A stretch of DNA of 64,000 nt from CAYNLK01 sp964398055 (GCA_964398055.1 CAYNLK010000004.1:184061-248060); one strand, 5' to 3'; shown: positions 9,503-17,573, counted from the first letter of the stretch. The notes: generated from the sequence alone by a model not told the origin. Translations and numbers: made by a program.

Positions 9503-10726
9503 TCAAGCCAGCATCAACTCCTGCCGGCCATTGGTCGCATTAATCGACGGCGCGGCGTGCGGGATGCCGCAGAACTCCTGATAATCGATCAACTCGGTGA
9601 CGGTCGGCTCATCGCCGCAGACCGGGCAGTGCTGATTTTTGGCTATCTTCAACTCCCGGAACTCGCCGTCCAGGGCGTCGTAGAGCAGTAACCGGCCGGC
9701 CAGCGGCTCACCGATACCCAGGATCAGCTTGATGGCTTCCAGGGCTTGCAGGCTGCCGATGATGCCGGGCAGCACGCCCAGCACGCCGCCTTCGGCGCAA
9801 CTGGGTACCTCGCCGGGGGGAGGCGGATCGGGATAGAGACAGCGGTAGCAGGGGCTGCCGTGGGCGGTGTTATACACGGTCACCTGCCCCTCAAAGCGGA
9901 AGATGCTACCATCGACCAGCGGTTTACCCAGCAGCACGCAGGCATCGTTGACCAGGTAACGGGTGGGGAAGTTGTCGGAACCGTTGATCACCACGTCGTA
10001 CTGGCCGATAATATCAAAAGCATTCTCGCTGGTAATTTGAGTCTGGTGGCCGATCACCTTGACGTCGGGATTGAGTTGGGCAATGGCCCGGGCGGCGGAC
10101 TCCACTTTGGGCCGGTCGACATCTTCCAGCCGGTGGATGATCTGCCGTTGCAGGTTGCTGGTGTCGACCACGTCGAAATCAACGACGCCGATCGTACCAA
10201 CCCCAGCCGCGGCCAGGTAGATGGCCGCCGGGCTGCCCAGGCCGCCAGCCCCGATCAGCAGGATTTTGGCGTCGAGCAGTTTCAACTGGCCCGCCTCGCC
10301 GACCTCGGGCATGATGGTGTGGCGGCTGTAACGGTGGCGCTGCTCCTCGCTGAGAATGCGGGGGATGGAGAAGGGATAACCGGCGTTCTTCCAGCCGTTG
10401 AAGCCGCCGGCCACGGAGGCCACATTGTTGTAGCCCATCTCTTGTAGGCTGCGGGCCGCCAACAAACTGCGCACGCCGCCGGCGCAGGTGATGGCGATGG
10501 GCCGGTTACGCTCCGGCACAAAGCTTTCGATTTGCAGCTCCAAAAAGCCCCGCGACAGATGCAGTGAGCCTTCGATCCGGCCCTGGGCCCATTCGTCCTG
10601 CTCCCGGATATCAATCAAGACCAACTTATCGTTTTTTTGTAGCTGGTCGTGCAATTGATGCACGTCAATCTCATTGATTTCTTGCCTGAGCTTCGCAATC
10701 AATTGATCACTGGTGATATAACTCAT
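9503..10726 (-). CDS. Rhodanese-ThiF/MoeB fusion, sulfur-carrier adenylyl/sulfurtransferase
   Basis: 407 aa. An N-terminal rhodanese domain (residues about 20-120) has active-site C81 in TCAGGVRS. It is followed by an E1-like ThiF/MoeB domain (about 130-380) with the nucleotide loop GAGGLGS from 159, the DNFPTR motif, a conserved Cys in VPSCAEGG, and two CxxC zinc pairs (CYRC, CPVC). The usual MoeZ order is ThiF first and rhodanese last, so the domains here are swapped. Predicted role: adenylate and thiocarboxylate the C-terminus of the adjacent CysO-like carrier, supplying sulfur to CysM. ATG at 10726 follows a G-rich Shine-Dalgarno. It lies between the carrier gene and cysM, all on the minus strand. 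Confidence 0.85.
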   Translation of the reverse strand: MSYITSDQLIAKLRQEINEIDVHQLHDQLQKNDKLVLIDIREQDEWAQGRIEGSLHLSRGFLELQIESFVPERNRPIAITCAGGVRSLLAARSLQEMGYNNVASVAGGFNGWKNAGYPFSIPRILSEEQRHRYSRHTIMPEVGEAGQLKLLDAKILLIGAGGLGSPAAIYLAAAGVGTIGVVDFDVVDTSNLQRQIIHRLEDVDRPKVESAARAIAQLNPDVKVIGHQTQITSENAFDIIGQYDVVINGSDNFPTRYLVNDACVLLGKPLVDGSIFRFEGQVTVYNTAHGSPCYRCLYPDPPPPGEVPSCAEGGVLGVLPGIIGSLQALEAIKLILGIGEPLAGRLLLYDALDGEFRELKIAKNQHCPVCGDEPTVTELIDYQEFCGIPHAAPSINATNGRQELMLA

Positions 10727-10740
10727 AAGTGTCCCCCCGT

Positions 10741-11016
10741 TTACCTGCCGCCGGCCATCGCCGGGATGATCGAGACCTCGTCTTTTTCACCTACCGGCGT
10801 CTCGTGGCCTTGCAGGGTGCGGATTTCCTCATCATTGATGAAGATATTAACGTAACGTTTGATGTTGCCGTTGTCGTCGCACAATTTTGATTTAAGCCCC
10901 GGATATTGGCTCTCCAGATTTTCCAGTAGTTCAGCGATGTTACCCCCCTTGGTAACGACTTTGCTTTGACTGTTGGTGTAGCGCCGCAGCGGGCTGGGTA
11001 TTCGGACAGTTGCCAT
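10741..11016 (-). CDS. CysO/MoaD/ThiS-family sulfur carrier protein
   Basis: 91 aa ubiquitin-fold carrier. Features such as VNIFINDEEIR and the C-terminal SIIPAMAGG match mycobacterial CysO closely as I recall it. The encoded protein ends in Gly-Gly-Arg, not Gly-Gly, so one residue would have to be removed before activation. ATG at 11016 has GAGGAGAG upstream; the frame extends 5 codons further but over the ribosome-binding site. First gene of the cysO-moeB-cysM unit. Confidence 0.85.
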   Translation of the reverse strand: MATVRIPSPLRRYTNSQSKVVTKGGNIAELLENLESQYPGLKSKLCDDNGNIKRYVNIFINDEEIRTLQGHETPVGEKDEVSIIPAMAGGR

Positions 11017-11040
11017 TTTTTCTCTCCTCAAAAATAAATA

Positions 11041-11079
11041 AAAAAACTCATCGCAACCAAACCAACGATGAGCCTGACT
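11041..11079 (-). terminator. Intrinsic terminator in the leader of the cysO-like operon (attenuator)
   Basis: On the minus strand a hairpin with arms CTCATCG and CGATGAG is followed by a run of seven T, and then by the ribosome-binding site of the carrier gene. A terminator between promoter and first gene points to conditional attenuation. Confidence 0.65.
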
Positions 11080-11325
11080 CAGTCAATGCCAAAATAAATT
11101 TTTGACTTCAGATTATTACATTGCCAACAGGAAAAAGGTTCAACCGGTCGAGAGTCTCATCGTCGTTCAAACACGGCGATGCGGGCCACCGCAGCCCCCC
11201 TCTCAACCGTTGAGGTGGGTGCTACCGCGCCCGCCTAATACATGTGCAGCACAGTTTTAGACCCATCACCATAATTTTTCCTGCCAACTTTATCGTCTGA
11301 ATTCGATATCTAGACGACTCTTTGA
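11080..11325 (-). promoter_or_regulatory. Structured 5' leader, candidate riboswitch/attenuator of the cysteine operon
   Basis: The predicted transcript starts near 11325 and has about 300 bases before the first gene. It contains GTCTAG...CAGACG, a GC-rich domain with outer arms GCGGGC/GCCCGC enclosing CTCAAC-G-GTTGAG (about 11185-11240), and the terminator at 11041-11079. I could not fit it to SAM, TPP, cobalamin or T-box consensus on this strand. Confidence 0.5.
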
Positions 11326-11331
11326 CAATAT

Positions 11332-11360
11332 ATCTTACCCTGTTTCACCGGATTGGTCAA
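11332..11360 (-). promoter_or_regulatory. Promoter of the cysO-moeB-cysM operon
   Basis: On the minus strand TTGACC (11360-11355) and TAAGAT (11337-11332) are separated by exactly 17 bp, a near-consensus housekeeping promoter. Confidence 0.65.
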
Positions 11361-11478
11361 ATTAGTTTTGGTTCGGGCAAATTGAGTACCTTCATTTTGA
11401 AACTGAGCAGTTTTCCGTATGATACCCCAACCAACTTATGCAGGTACCCATTAAATCACCCATTTTAGAGGAGACAAC

Positions 11479-12534
11479 GTGACACCAGCCCCAAAAACCA
11501 AAAAGAAATACCAAAAGCCGGCCTGGGTTAATATTGTGACCCAATACCACAAACCTTCGATAGGCCAAAGCATCTGGCAAATTGTGACCACCTTTATTCC
11601 CTATTTTATCCTGTGGTACCTGATGTATCGCAGCCTGGAGGTGGGCTACTGGCTAACTTTACTGCTGGCTATCCCGGCTGCGCTCTTTGTGGTCCGTCTC
11701 TTTGTGCTTCAGCACGATTGCGGCCACGGCTCCTTCTTCAAATCACAAAAAGCCAATGATTGGACCGGTATGGTTTGCAGTTTATTTACCTTTGTGCCGT
11801 ACCATTACTGGCGGCGGACCCATTCGCTGCACCACTCCGCGGCCGGGGATTTGGAACATCGTGGCATTGGTGACTTTTATACGATGACGGTCAAAGAGTA
11901 TAACCAGAAGTCAAAATGGGAGCGCTTCAAATATCGCCTCTATCGCCATCCCCTCACGATGTTTGTGATTGGCCCGACTATCGTCTTTTTGCTTGGCTAC
12001 CGTTTTGATTTTCTTGGCCGTAAAGATTGGAAAAAGGAACGCCGGGGCTTGTTGGGGACCAACATCGCTCTTTTGGCGGTGGTAGTCTTGATGTCGCTGG
12101 CCGTTGGCTTCAAAGCCTACGTGTTGGTCCAACTGCCGATTGTTTTTATCGCCACCGGTATTGGCTCCTGGTTCTTTTTTGTGCAGCACAATTACGAAGA
12201 TGCCTATTGGGCTCAAGGCGAAGAATGGGACTATACCACCGCAGCTCTCAAAGGCAGTTCCTACTACAAATTGCCCAAAATTTTACAATGGTTCTCCGGC
12301 AGCATTGGCTTTCATCATATTCACCATCTCAGCCCCAAAATTCCAAACTATCTGTTAGAAAAATGCCATCGAGAAAACCCGATGTTCCAGACGCCGGTAA
12401 CTTTAACATTGACAACGGCGCTAAAGCAAACCGGTTTGAGTTTGTGGGACGAGGACAATAAGAAACTGATCAGCTTCCGCCAACTCAAAAAATCGCAGGC
12501 CGCGACTTTAAAGGCGGTGGAAGTCTCGGCTTAA
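11479..12534 (+). CDS. Fatty acid desaturase (membrane di-iron)
   Basis: 351 aa membrane acyl desaturase with the three histidine boxes of the di-iron centre: HDCGH at 79-83, HSLHH at 115-119 and HHIHH at 279-283. Four hydrophobic segments lie around the boxes (about 35-75 and 150-230). It introduces double bonds into membrane lipid acyl chains; regiospecificity cannot be read from sequence. GTG start at 11479 is preceded by GAGGAG. It stands alone, divergent from the cysteine operon, and ends at a strong terminator. Confidence 0.85.
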   Translation: MTPAPKTKKKYQKPAWVNIVTQYHKPSIGQSIWQIVTTFIPYFILWYLMYRSLEVGYWLTLLLAIPAALFVVRLFVLQHDCGHGSFFKSQKANDWTGMVCSLFTFVPYHYWRRTHSLHHSAAGDLEHRGIGDFYTMTVKEYNQKSKWERFKYRLYRHPLTMFVIGPTIVFLLGYRFDFLGRKDWKKERRGLLGTNIALLAVVVLMSLAVGFKAYVLVQLPIVFIATGIGSWFFFVQHNYEDAYWAQGEEWDYTTAALKGSSYYKLPKILQWFSGSIGFHHIHHLSPKIPNYLLEKCHRENPMFQTPVTLTLTTALKQTGLSLWDEDNKKLISFRQLKKSQAATLKAVEVSA

Positions 12535-12560
12535 GCTGGCGGTCACCCCTCAGAATTGTA

Positions 12561-12596
12561 ACAAAGAGCCTGCCGTCGATGGCAGGCTCTTTGTTG
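12561..12596 (+). terminator. Desaturase terminator
   Basis: A perfect 14-bp stem (ACAAAGAGCCTGCC and its complement) with a 6-base loop, ending in T-rich sequence just after the desaturase stop. Confidence 0.8.
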
Positions 12597-12617
12597 GTTT
12601 CAACCTCACGCAAACGC

Positions 12618-12650
12618 AAACCTCAAAGGTTTTTGAAACCTTTGAGGTTT
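12618..12650. repeat. Perfect 15-bp inverted repeat AAACCTCAAAGGTTT
   Basis: Two 15-bp arms around a 3-base loop, between the convergent desaturase and ParB-like genes. It may act as a terminator for the minus-strand SUF operon. Confidence 0.6.
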
Positions 12651-12656
12651 TCATCA

Positions 12657-13493
12657 TTACTCATCAAACAAAAATGTCGACTCCTGGTAGTAGCGGATCT
12701 GCCGCCGGGCCAGCTTGTCTTTGAGCCAGCTTGCCAGCCATTGATTTTTGTCTGCGGTACTGCCCGGCTCCAGCAGCGCGGCCAGCGGCAGGTTGACCCG
12801 CAGCGCCCGCCGGGGAATGATGTGCCGGGTAATCCCGGTAGGCAGCTTGTGGCCGTTGTTGGCCAGGAAAATGATGTCGGCCGGAGTATAGGCCGGAAAA
12901 TGGATCAGGGCCGTGATGTTGTCGTAATAGGGCAGCAACTCCGCCAGGCTGTTGGCTTTGACCCGGTGAATGGCCGACAAACCGCTATAGATGCTGACCA
13001 ACTGGCACAGTTCGGCGGCCTCGGCGATCAAGTCGCCGCCGTGGCCGATGGTGCAGATTTCGCCCGCCAGTGAACTCAAAATGGCCGAGATTTGGCGCTC
13101 CCGTAACTGCCGGTGGGCAGTCTCCAGATTGGTATAGGTCAAATCCAGGCCCAGCCCAATCCGCCGGGTTTCAAACTCTTTCTCCGTGAGTCCACCCACA
13201 ATCAAGTGGGCCCAGGTATCCAATTCGACCTGGTCATACGGTACCACCTGGACCAGGTGATGCGGCGCGGCTATTTCCCACAAGGCCGTCGTTCGATTCG
13301 CTCCGTCAAGAACCACATAACGTTGATTGCCGGGCAACGGCGCCACAATAGTCGGATTTTTGAGCAGGCCATCGCGGCACAATTTGTCAACCAGGGGAGT
13401 AACCCGCCGCCGGTCCACCTCTTCGTGGAGCACAATCGACTCGGCCGGCACCAGGCGCAGGTCAGGTATTTCTGTTTCACTCGATCGAGCCAT
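12657..13493 (-). CDS. ParB/sulfiredoxin-fold protein, possible free serine kinase (SerK/SbnI-like)
   Basis: 278 aa with an N-terminal ParB-like domain. Residues 14-24 (LVPAESIVLHE) place E24 where SbnI/SerK-type kinases have a catalytic glutamate, and VLDGANR (about 73-79) matches the DGxxR loop of that fold. No ParB helix-turn-helix is evident and no parA lies nearby, arguing against chromosome partitioning. It is the last gene of the sufU-sufS-sufU-Rieske-MIP18 cluster, 22 bp after the MIP18 gene. If it makes O-phosphoserine from serine, it would supply CysM. That is inference; a ParB-like regulator is the alternative. Confidence 0.5.
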   Translation of the reverse strand: MARSSETEIPDLRLVPAESIVLHEEVDRRRVTPLVDKLCRDGLLKNPTIVAPLPGNQRYVVLDGANRTTALWEIAAPHHLVQVVPYDQVELDTWAHLIVGGLTEKEFETRRIGLGLDLTYTNLETAHRQLRERQISAILSSLAGEICTIGHGGDLIAEAAELCQLVSIYSGLSAIHRVKANSLAELLPYYDNITALIHFPAYTPADIIFLANNGHKLPTGITRHIIPRRALRVNLPLAALLEPGSTADKNQWLASWLKDKLARRQIRYYQESTFLFDE

Positions 13494-13515
13494 TATCTCA
13501 GACCAGTCTGGTGGT

Positions 13516-13836
13516 TTAAAAGAAGCCCAGGATGGAAGGGTCTTCCATCAGTTCCGGACTCCACTGTTTGGGCAGCACCTCCACCTTGACCTCACGGTCG
13601 CAGGCGTGCTCCGAAGTTTCCTTGACCTGCTGAACCAACCACGGCCCGTACGGGCAGAAGGGGGTCGTCAGCAACATTTTTACCTGCACCGGTTCTGTAT
13701 CAAGATCGATCGATTCGATCAAGCCCAACGCAATCACATCCAGATGCAGTTCCGGGTCCATCACACTACGCAGGGCGTCGCGCACCATTTCTACGGTCAC
13801 GTTGTCGCCGTTAGCGGCGATAGTTTCGTCAGTCAT
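13516..13836 (-). CDS. MIP18/DUF59 family iron-sulfur assembly protein (SufT/PaaD-like)
   Basis: 106 aa single-domain DUF59 protein with the family DPEL motif and TTPFCPYGP, which contains the conserved, possibly cluster-handling cysteine. Such proteins assist maturation of Fe-S proteins. ATG 13836 is chosen because AAGGAG lies at proper spacing; an upstream GTG overlaps that site. It sits in the SUF island, and a related domain forms the N-terminus of the Mrp protein at 22.5 kb. Confidence 0.8.
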   Translation of the reverse strand: MTDETIAANGDNVTVEMVRDALRSVMDPELHLDVIALGLIESIDLDTEPVQVKMLLTTPFCPYGPWLVQQVKETSEHACDREVKVEVLPKQWSPELMEDPSILGFF

Positions 13837-13860
13837 GATCACTCCTTTTTTACGGATTTA

Positions 13861-13942
13861 AGGTGCCGGGCACTTAACCGCTTAGAGCGGTTGCTTTGGC
13901 TAAATATGCCTATATTTTATATCTGAAAGTGCCCGGCACTTG
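13861..13942. repeat. Nested palindromic element (GTGCCGGGCACTT arms)
   Basis: Outer arms GGTGCCGGGCACTT (13862-13875) and AAGTGCCCGGCACTT (13927-13941) enclose a second hairpin, AACCGCT/AGCGGTT. It lies between the Rieske and MIP18 genes. The arms are themselves palindromic. It resembles the 139-bp family loosely, with one base missing in the core. Confidence 0.65.
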
Positions 13943-13956
13943 TTTCTTCATAATAG

Positions 13957-14268
13957 CTATTCTTTCGGCCGGATTAAAACGTCATCGCCTTCAATTTTCA
14001 CTTCATACAACGGCACCGGGGCAAAGGCCGGCATGGTCTGGGCGCCGGTTTTGATGTTGAAGCGAGCGCCGTGGCGCGGGCAGATGATGTGCTCGCCCTC
14101 CAGGTGCCCCTCTACCAACGGGCCGTTATCGTGGGTACAGACGTCGGAGATGGCGTAAAATACGCCGTTCAGGTTGAACAGCCCCACGTCTTCATCGTCA
14201 TATTCTACCAGCATCTTTTCCCCCGGGGCCAAATCCGAGGTTTTTGCAACTTTGATAAATTCTGTCAT
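13957..14268 (-). CDS. Rieske [2Fe-2S] ferredoxin-like protein
   Basis: 103 aa with the Rieske ligand pattern CTH near residue 44 and CPRH near 64, separated by about 17 residues as in non-haem oxygenase ferredoxins. No oxygenase is encoded nearby; its position among suf genes suggests an electron donor or a cluster protein tied to SUF, a placement common in Gram-positive-type SUF loci. Confidence 0.85.
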   Translation of the reverse strand: MTEFIKVAKTSDLAPGEKMLVEYDDEDVGLFNLNGVFYAISDVCTHDNGPLVEGHLEGEHIICPRHGARFNIKTGAQTMPAFAPVPLYEVKIEGDDVLIRPKE

Positions 14269-14324
14269 ATGTCTTGGGCTAACTCCTCGTGGTTTTTAAA
14301 TCAGGGTTGATTTTGCCGTTGAGT

Positions 14325-14735
14325 CTACCAGTCCTCGTCATCTTCGTCGATGTCCCAGCCCTCTTCGTTGAGACCGTAAACGCCCGCTTTGAGGGCTTTG
14401 AGCGAGAGCAAGGCGCATTTCATCCGCACCGGACCAATCTCGATGCCCAGCATCTCCAAAATGTCGTTCTTGCTGATTGCTTTGACCTCGTCCAACGATT
14501 TGCCCTGCACCATTTCAGTCAGCATACTGGCGCTGGCCTGGCTGATGGCGCAGCCGCGCCCTTTAAAGGCAACCTCGTCAACGATGTTGTCCTCATTTAC
14601 GTGCAGGTCAATCCGGATCACATCGCCGCATAGCGGGTTGTGGGACTCGTGGGAATGGGTCGGCTCGGCCAGCGTGCCGGTGTTGCGGGGATGGCGATAG
14701 TGATCAAGTATGTTTTCTTTGTAAAAGTCGTCCAT
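14325..14735 (-). CDS. sufU: SufU-like iron-sulfur scaffold / sulfur acceptor
   Basis: 136 aa IscU-fold protein with the ligands C36-G-D38, C62 and C107. It lies 3 bp after sufS, indicating translational coupling; SufU is the zinc-dependent sulfur acceptor of SufS in bacteria lacking SufE. One of two SufU-like genes flanking sufS. The acidic C-terminal tail (DEDDEDW) is absent from the second copy. Confidence 0.85.
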   Translation of the reverse strand: MDDFYKENILDHYRHPRNTGTLAEPTHSHESHNPLCGDVIRIDLHVNEDNIVDEVAFKGRGCAISQASASMLTEMVQGKSLDEVKAISKNDILEMLGIEIGPVRMKCALLSLKALKAGVYGLNEEGWDIDEDDEDW

Positions 14736-14738
14736 TTC

Positions 14739-15962
14739 TTACCCCAACAAATCTCTGACTTTGTCCAAACCAGCGGCCAGCCGGTCGACTTCTTCGGGAC
14801 TGTTGTAGATGTAAAAACTGGCCCGGGTGGTGGCGGTCAGACCGAGCTTGTCGTGCAAAGGCATGGCGCAATGGTGACCGGCCCGCACGGCAATGCCTTC
14901 GCCATCCAGCACCGCGGCCACATCGTGGGGGTGAATATCGCCCAGGGTAAAGGCCACCGCCCCACCCCGGGCGGTCGGGTCGGGCGGGCCGTAGATGCGC
15001 ACCCCTTCAACCTGGCTGAGCCGGTTGAAGGCATAGGTGGTCAACTCGATTTCGTGCCGGCGAACATGATGCATGCCCAACCGGTTCAGGTAATCCACGG
15101 CATAGCCTAGCCCAATGGCCTGGGCAATGGCCGGCGTGCCGGCTTCGAATTTCCAGGGCAACTCATTCCAGTCGGCCCCGGCAAAGGTGACCCGGCTGAT
15201 CATATCGCCGCCGGTCATAAAGGGCGGCATCCCGGCCAGAATTTCTTTGCGGCCCCACAGAATACCGATGCCGGTCGGTCCCAACATCTTGTGGCCGGAA
15301 AAGGCCAGAAAGTCGCAATCGAGCGCCTGCACGTCGGTGGGCAAGTGGGGCACGGCCTGAGCCCCATCCACCAACACCAGCGCCCCAACGGTGTGCGCTT
15401 TTTGCACGATATCGCCGATGGGGGTAATGGTGCCCATCACATTGCTCATCTGGGTAATGGCTACCAGTTTCACTTGCGGGGTGAGCAGGCGGTCGAAGGC
15501 GGCCATATCCAGGTAGCCGTGCTGATCGACCGGGATATATTTGAGCGCGGCCCCGGTGCGGGCGGCCAACTGCTGCCAGGGAACCAGGTTGGCGTGATGC
15601 TCCATCTCGCTGGTAATGATCACATCGCTGGCCTTCACGTTGGCCTGGCCCCAGGTGTAGGCCACCAGGTTAATGCTTTCGGTGGCGTTGCGGGTAAAAA
15701 TGATCTCACGCCAACTGCGGGCATTGATAAAGCGGCCCACTTTTTTGCGGGCAGTCTCATACGCCTCCGACGCCCTCTCGCTGATCTGGTAGATACCACG
15801 GTGAACGTTGGCGTTGTATTCGCGATAGTACCGGTCTAACGCTTCGATCACCTGAACCGGCTTCTGCGAGCTGGCCGCGCTATCGAGAAAGGTGAGCGGC
15901 TTGCCGTTAACCGTTTGCTGTAATATTGGAAAATCCTGGCGGATTGTATCAACGTCGAACAT
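14739..15962 (-). CDS. sufS: Cysteine desulfurase SufS
   Basis: 407 aa class-V aminotransferase fold, group II desulfurase. K225 in SGHKMLGP binds PLP and C365 in RAGHHCAMP is the persulfide-forming cysteine. The ATG at 15962 has GAGGAG 9 bases upstream and matches the family N-terminus (FDVDTIRQDFPIL); the frame itself extends 18 codons further. It supplies sulfur to SufU and the SufBCD scaffold. Confidence 0.92.
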   Translation of the reverse strand: MFDVDTIRQDFPILQQTVNGKPLTFLDSAASSQKPVQVIEALDRYYREYNANVHRGIYQISERASEAYETARKKVGRFINARSWREIIFTRNATESINLVAYTWGQANVKASDVIITSEMEHHANLVPWQQLAARTGAALKYIPVDQHGYLDMAAFDRLLTPQVKLVAITQMSNVMGTITPIGDIVQKAHTVGALVLVDGAQAVPHLPTDVQALDCDFLAFSGHKMLGPTGIGILWGRKEILAGMPPFMTGGDMISRVTFAGADWNELPWKFEAGTPAIAQAIGLGYAVDYLNRLGMHHVRRHEIELTTYAFNRLSQVEGVRIYGPPDPTARGGAVAFTLGDIHPHDVAAVLDGEGIAVRAGHHCAMPLHDKLGLTATTRASFYIYNSPEEVDRLAAGLDKVRDLLG

Positions 15963-16052
15963 TAGGGGTAACTCCTCAACGGGCTGAACTGGCCGGTGAT
16001 TAAGCGCGACTCGCAAATCCGATCAATCGACAGGCTTGACAGGCTGCCGGAG

Positions 16053-16433
16053 CTAGCGATCACCATACTGTTGAATCGCCTGTTTGAGCGTACTCAAGCC
16101 CAGGGTGGCGCATTGCACTCGGGCCAAAACAATCTCCCGGCCCAACTGCTCAATTAAATCATTATAGTCGATGGCCTGGATTTCAGCAAGGGGTTTATTT
16201 TGAACCCTCTCCAGCAGAATCGAGGCCGCGCCCCGGCTGATGGCGCAGCCCTCCGCCTCAAACTGAATTCTTTGGGCGATATTGCCGTCACCCACGCGCA
16301 GGTAAATGGTGATAATGTCGCCGCAGCCCGGATTGGTACCTACCGTGACCACATCCGCCTCCGGTAGAACGCCGTAGTTCCGGGGCGATTCGTAATGTTG
16401 CAGAAAGTTGTCGGTGAAATCTTGTCGATTCAT
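16053..16433 (-). CDS. Second SufU-like protein
   Basis: 126 aa paralogue of the downstream SufU with the same ligand set (C37-G-D39, C63, C108) but clearly diverged sequence. It precedes sufS on the same strand, so sufS is bracketed by two SufU-type genes. One may be the sulfur acceptor and the other a scaffold or carrier. Confidence 0.8.
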   Translation of the reverse strand: MNRQDFTDNFLQHYESPRNYGVLPEADVVTVGTNPGCGDIITIYLRVGDGNIAQRIQFEAEGCAISRGAASILLERVQNKPLAEIQAIDYNDLIEQLGREIVLARVQCATLGLSTLKQAIQQYGDR

Positions 16434-16449
16434 GAGCCTAAGGATAAAA

Positions 16450-16486
16450 ATAAGGGCAGGAAAGAACCACCTGATTCTCTCTGCCC
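16450..16486 (-). terminator. Probable terminator between sulfurtransferase and sufU-like genes
   Basis: On the minus strand GGGCAG...CTGCCC arms with an extended A/T-rich stem are followed by TTATTTTTA. This would separate sufC-sufB-sufD-sulfurtransferase from the sufU-sufS genes. Confidence 0.5.
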
Positions 16487-16523
16487 CCCTGTTACTCGTT
16501 TTTAATCAAAAGTTGTGGCTGGG

Positions 16524-17366
16524 TCAGCGCTCAATCGGCGCGCCAACCAGGTTGCCCCACTCGGTCCAACTGCCATCGTAGTTGCGTACGTTGGGGTAGC
16601 CCAACAGATAGGTCAACACAAACCAGGTGTGGCTACTGCGTTCCCCAATCCGGCAGTAGGCAATCACGTCCCGGTCCGCGGTTACCCCTTGACCCTCGTA
16701 CAATTCCCGCAGCTCCGCCACCGATTTGAACGTACCATCCTCATTGGCCGCTTTGGCCCAGGGAATGTTGCGGGCGCCCGGAATGTGACCGCCGCGTAGC
16801 GCCCCTTCCTGGGGGTAGTCGGCCATGTGGAGCAGCTCGCCGCTGTACTCGCCCGGTGAGCGCACATCGACCAGCACACCACTGGCCTGGATATGTTTCG
16901 TCACGTCATCCCGAAAAGCCCGGATACGGCTGTCGTCCCGGCTGGGCACGGGATAGTCGGTCTTGGGATAGCTGGGGACTTCTTTGGTCAGGGGGCGACC
17001 TTCTTCAACCCACTTTTTCCGGCCGCCGTTCATGATTTTGGCCCTGGTGTGGCCAAAGAGTTGAAAGACCCAGAAGGCGTAGGTAGCCCACCAGTTGTTC
17101 TTGTCCCCGTAGAAAACCACGGTGGTCTCCGGGCTGATACCTTTGGCCGAAACGAGTTGGGCAAAGTGGGGGGCGTCGAGGTAGTCGCGGATAACCGGGT
17201 CGTTTAGTTCACCGAACCAGTCAATTTTGACTGCGCCGGGAATGTGGCCGGTGTTGTACAGCAGGATGTCTTCGTTCGATTCGACGATGCGGATGGCCGG
17301 GTCGTTCAGGTGGTCGGCCACCCACTGGGTGCTGACTAAAGCTTCAGGCCGGGCATATTGACTCAT
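16524..17366 (-). CDS. Thiosulfate/3-mercaptopyruvate sulfurtransferase
   Basis: 280 aa tandem rhodanese. The N-terminal domain is catalytically silent and the C-terminal domain carries C238 in CRIGERSS, a loop typical of thiosulfate-type enzymes. It lies downstream of sufD in the SUF island, suggesting a supporting role in sulfur supply. A heptamer repeat array separates it from sufD. Confidence 0.85.
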   Translation of the reverse strand: MSQYARPEALVSTQWVADHLNDPAIRIVESNEDILLYNTGHIPGAVKIDWFGELNDPVIRDYLDAPHFAQLVSAKGISPETTVVFYGDKNNWWATYAFWVFQLFGHTRAKIMNGGRKKWVEEGRPLTKEVPSYPKTDYPVPSRDDSRIRAFRDDVTKHIQASGVLVDVRSPGEYSGELLHMADYPQEGALRGGHIPGARNIPWAKAANEDGTFKSVAELRELYEGQGVTADRDVIAYCRIGERSSHTWFVLTYLLGYPNVRNYDGSWTEWGNLVGAPIER

Positions 17367-17387
17367 CTTGACTCTCCTTGAAGATGG

Positions 17388-17573
17388 TTGTCAGTTGTCA
17401 GTTGTCAGTTGTCAGTAATCAGTTATCAGTTATCAGTTATCAGTTATCAGTTATCAGTTATCAGTTGTCAGTTATCAGTTGTCACTGAACAAGCTTGACT
17501 GATTACTGATTACTGATTACTGATTACTGATTACTGATTACTGATCACTGTCCACTGTCCACTGATCACTGAA
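17388..17573. repeat. Heptameric tandem repeat array (CAGTTAT/CAGTTGT then inverted)
   Basis: Runs of the 7-mer CAGTTAT or CAGTTGT occupy the first half, and the complementary unit CTGATTA or CTGATCA the second half, so the array can fold into a long imperfect hairpin. It fills the gap between sufD and the sulfurtransferase gene. Confidence 0.85.

Noticed and set aside
11209..11228. T-box-like motif GGTGGGTGCTACCGCG on the plus strand
   Set aside because: It has a 4-base insertion relative to the T-box core, no following terminator, and no amino-acid gene downstream on that strand. It is the complement of the GC-rich stem of the minus-strand leader.
17388..17573. CRISPR array
   Set aside because: Units are 7 bp with no spacers, and no cas genes are nearby.
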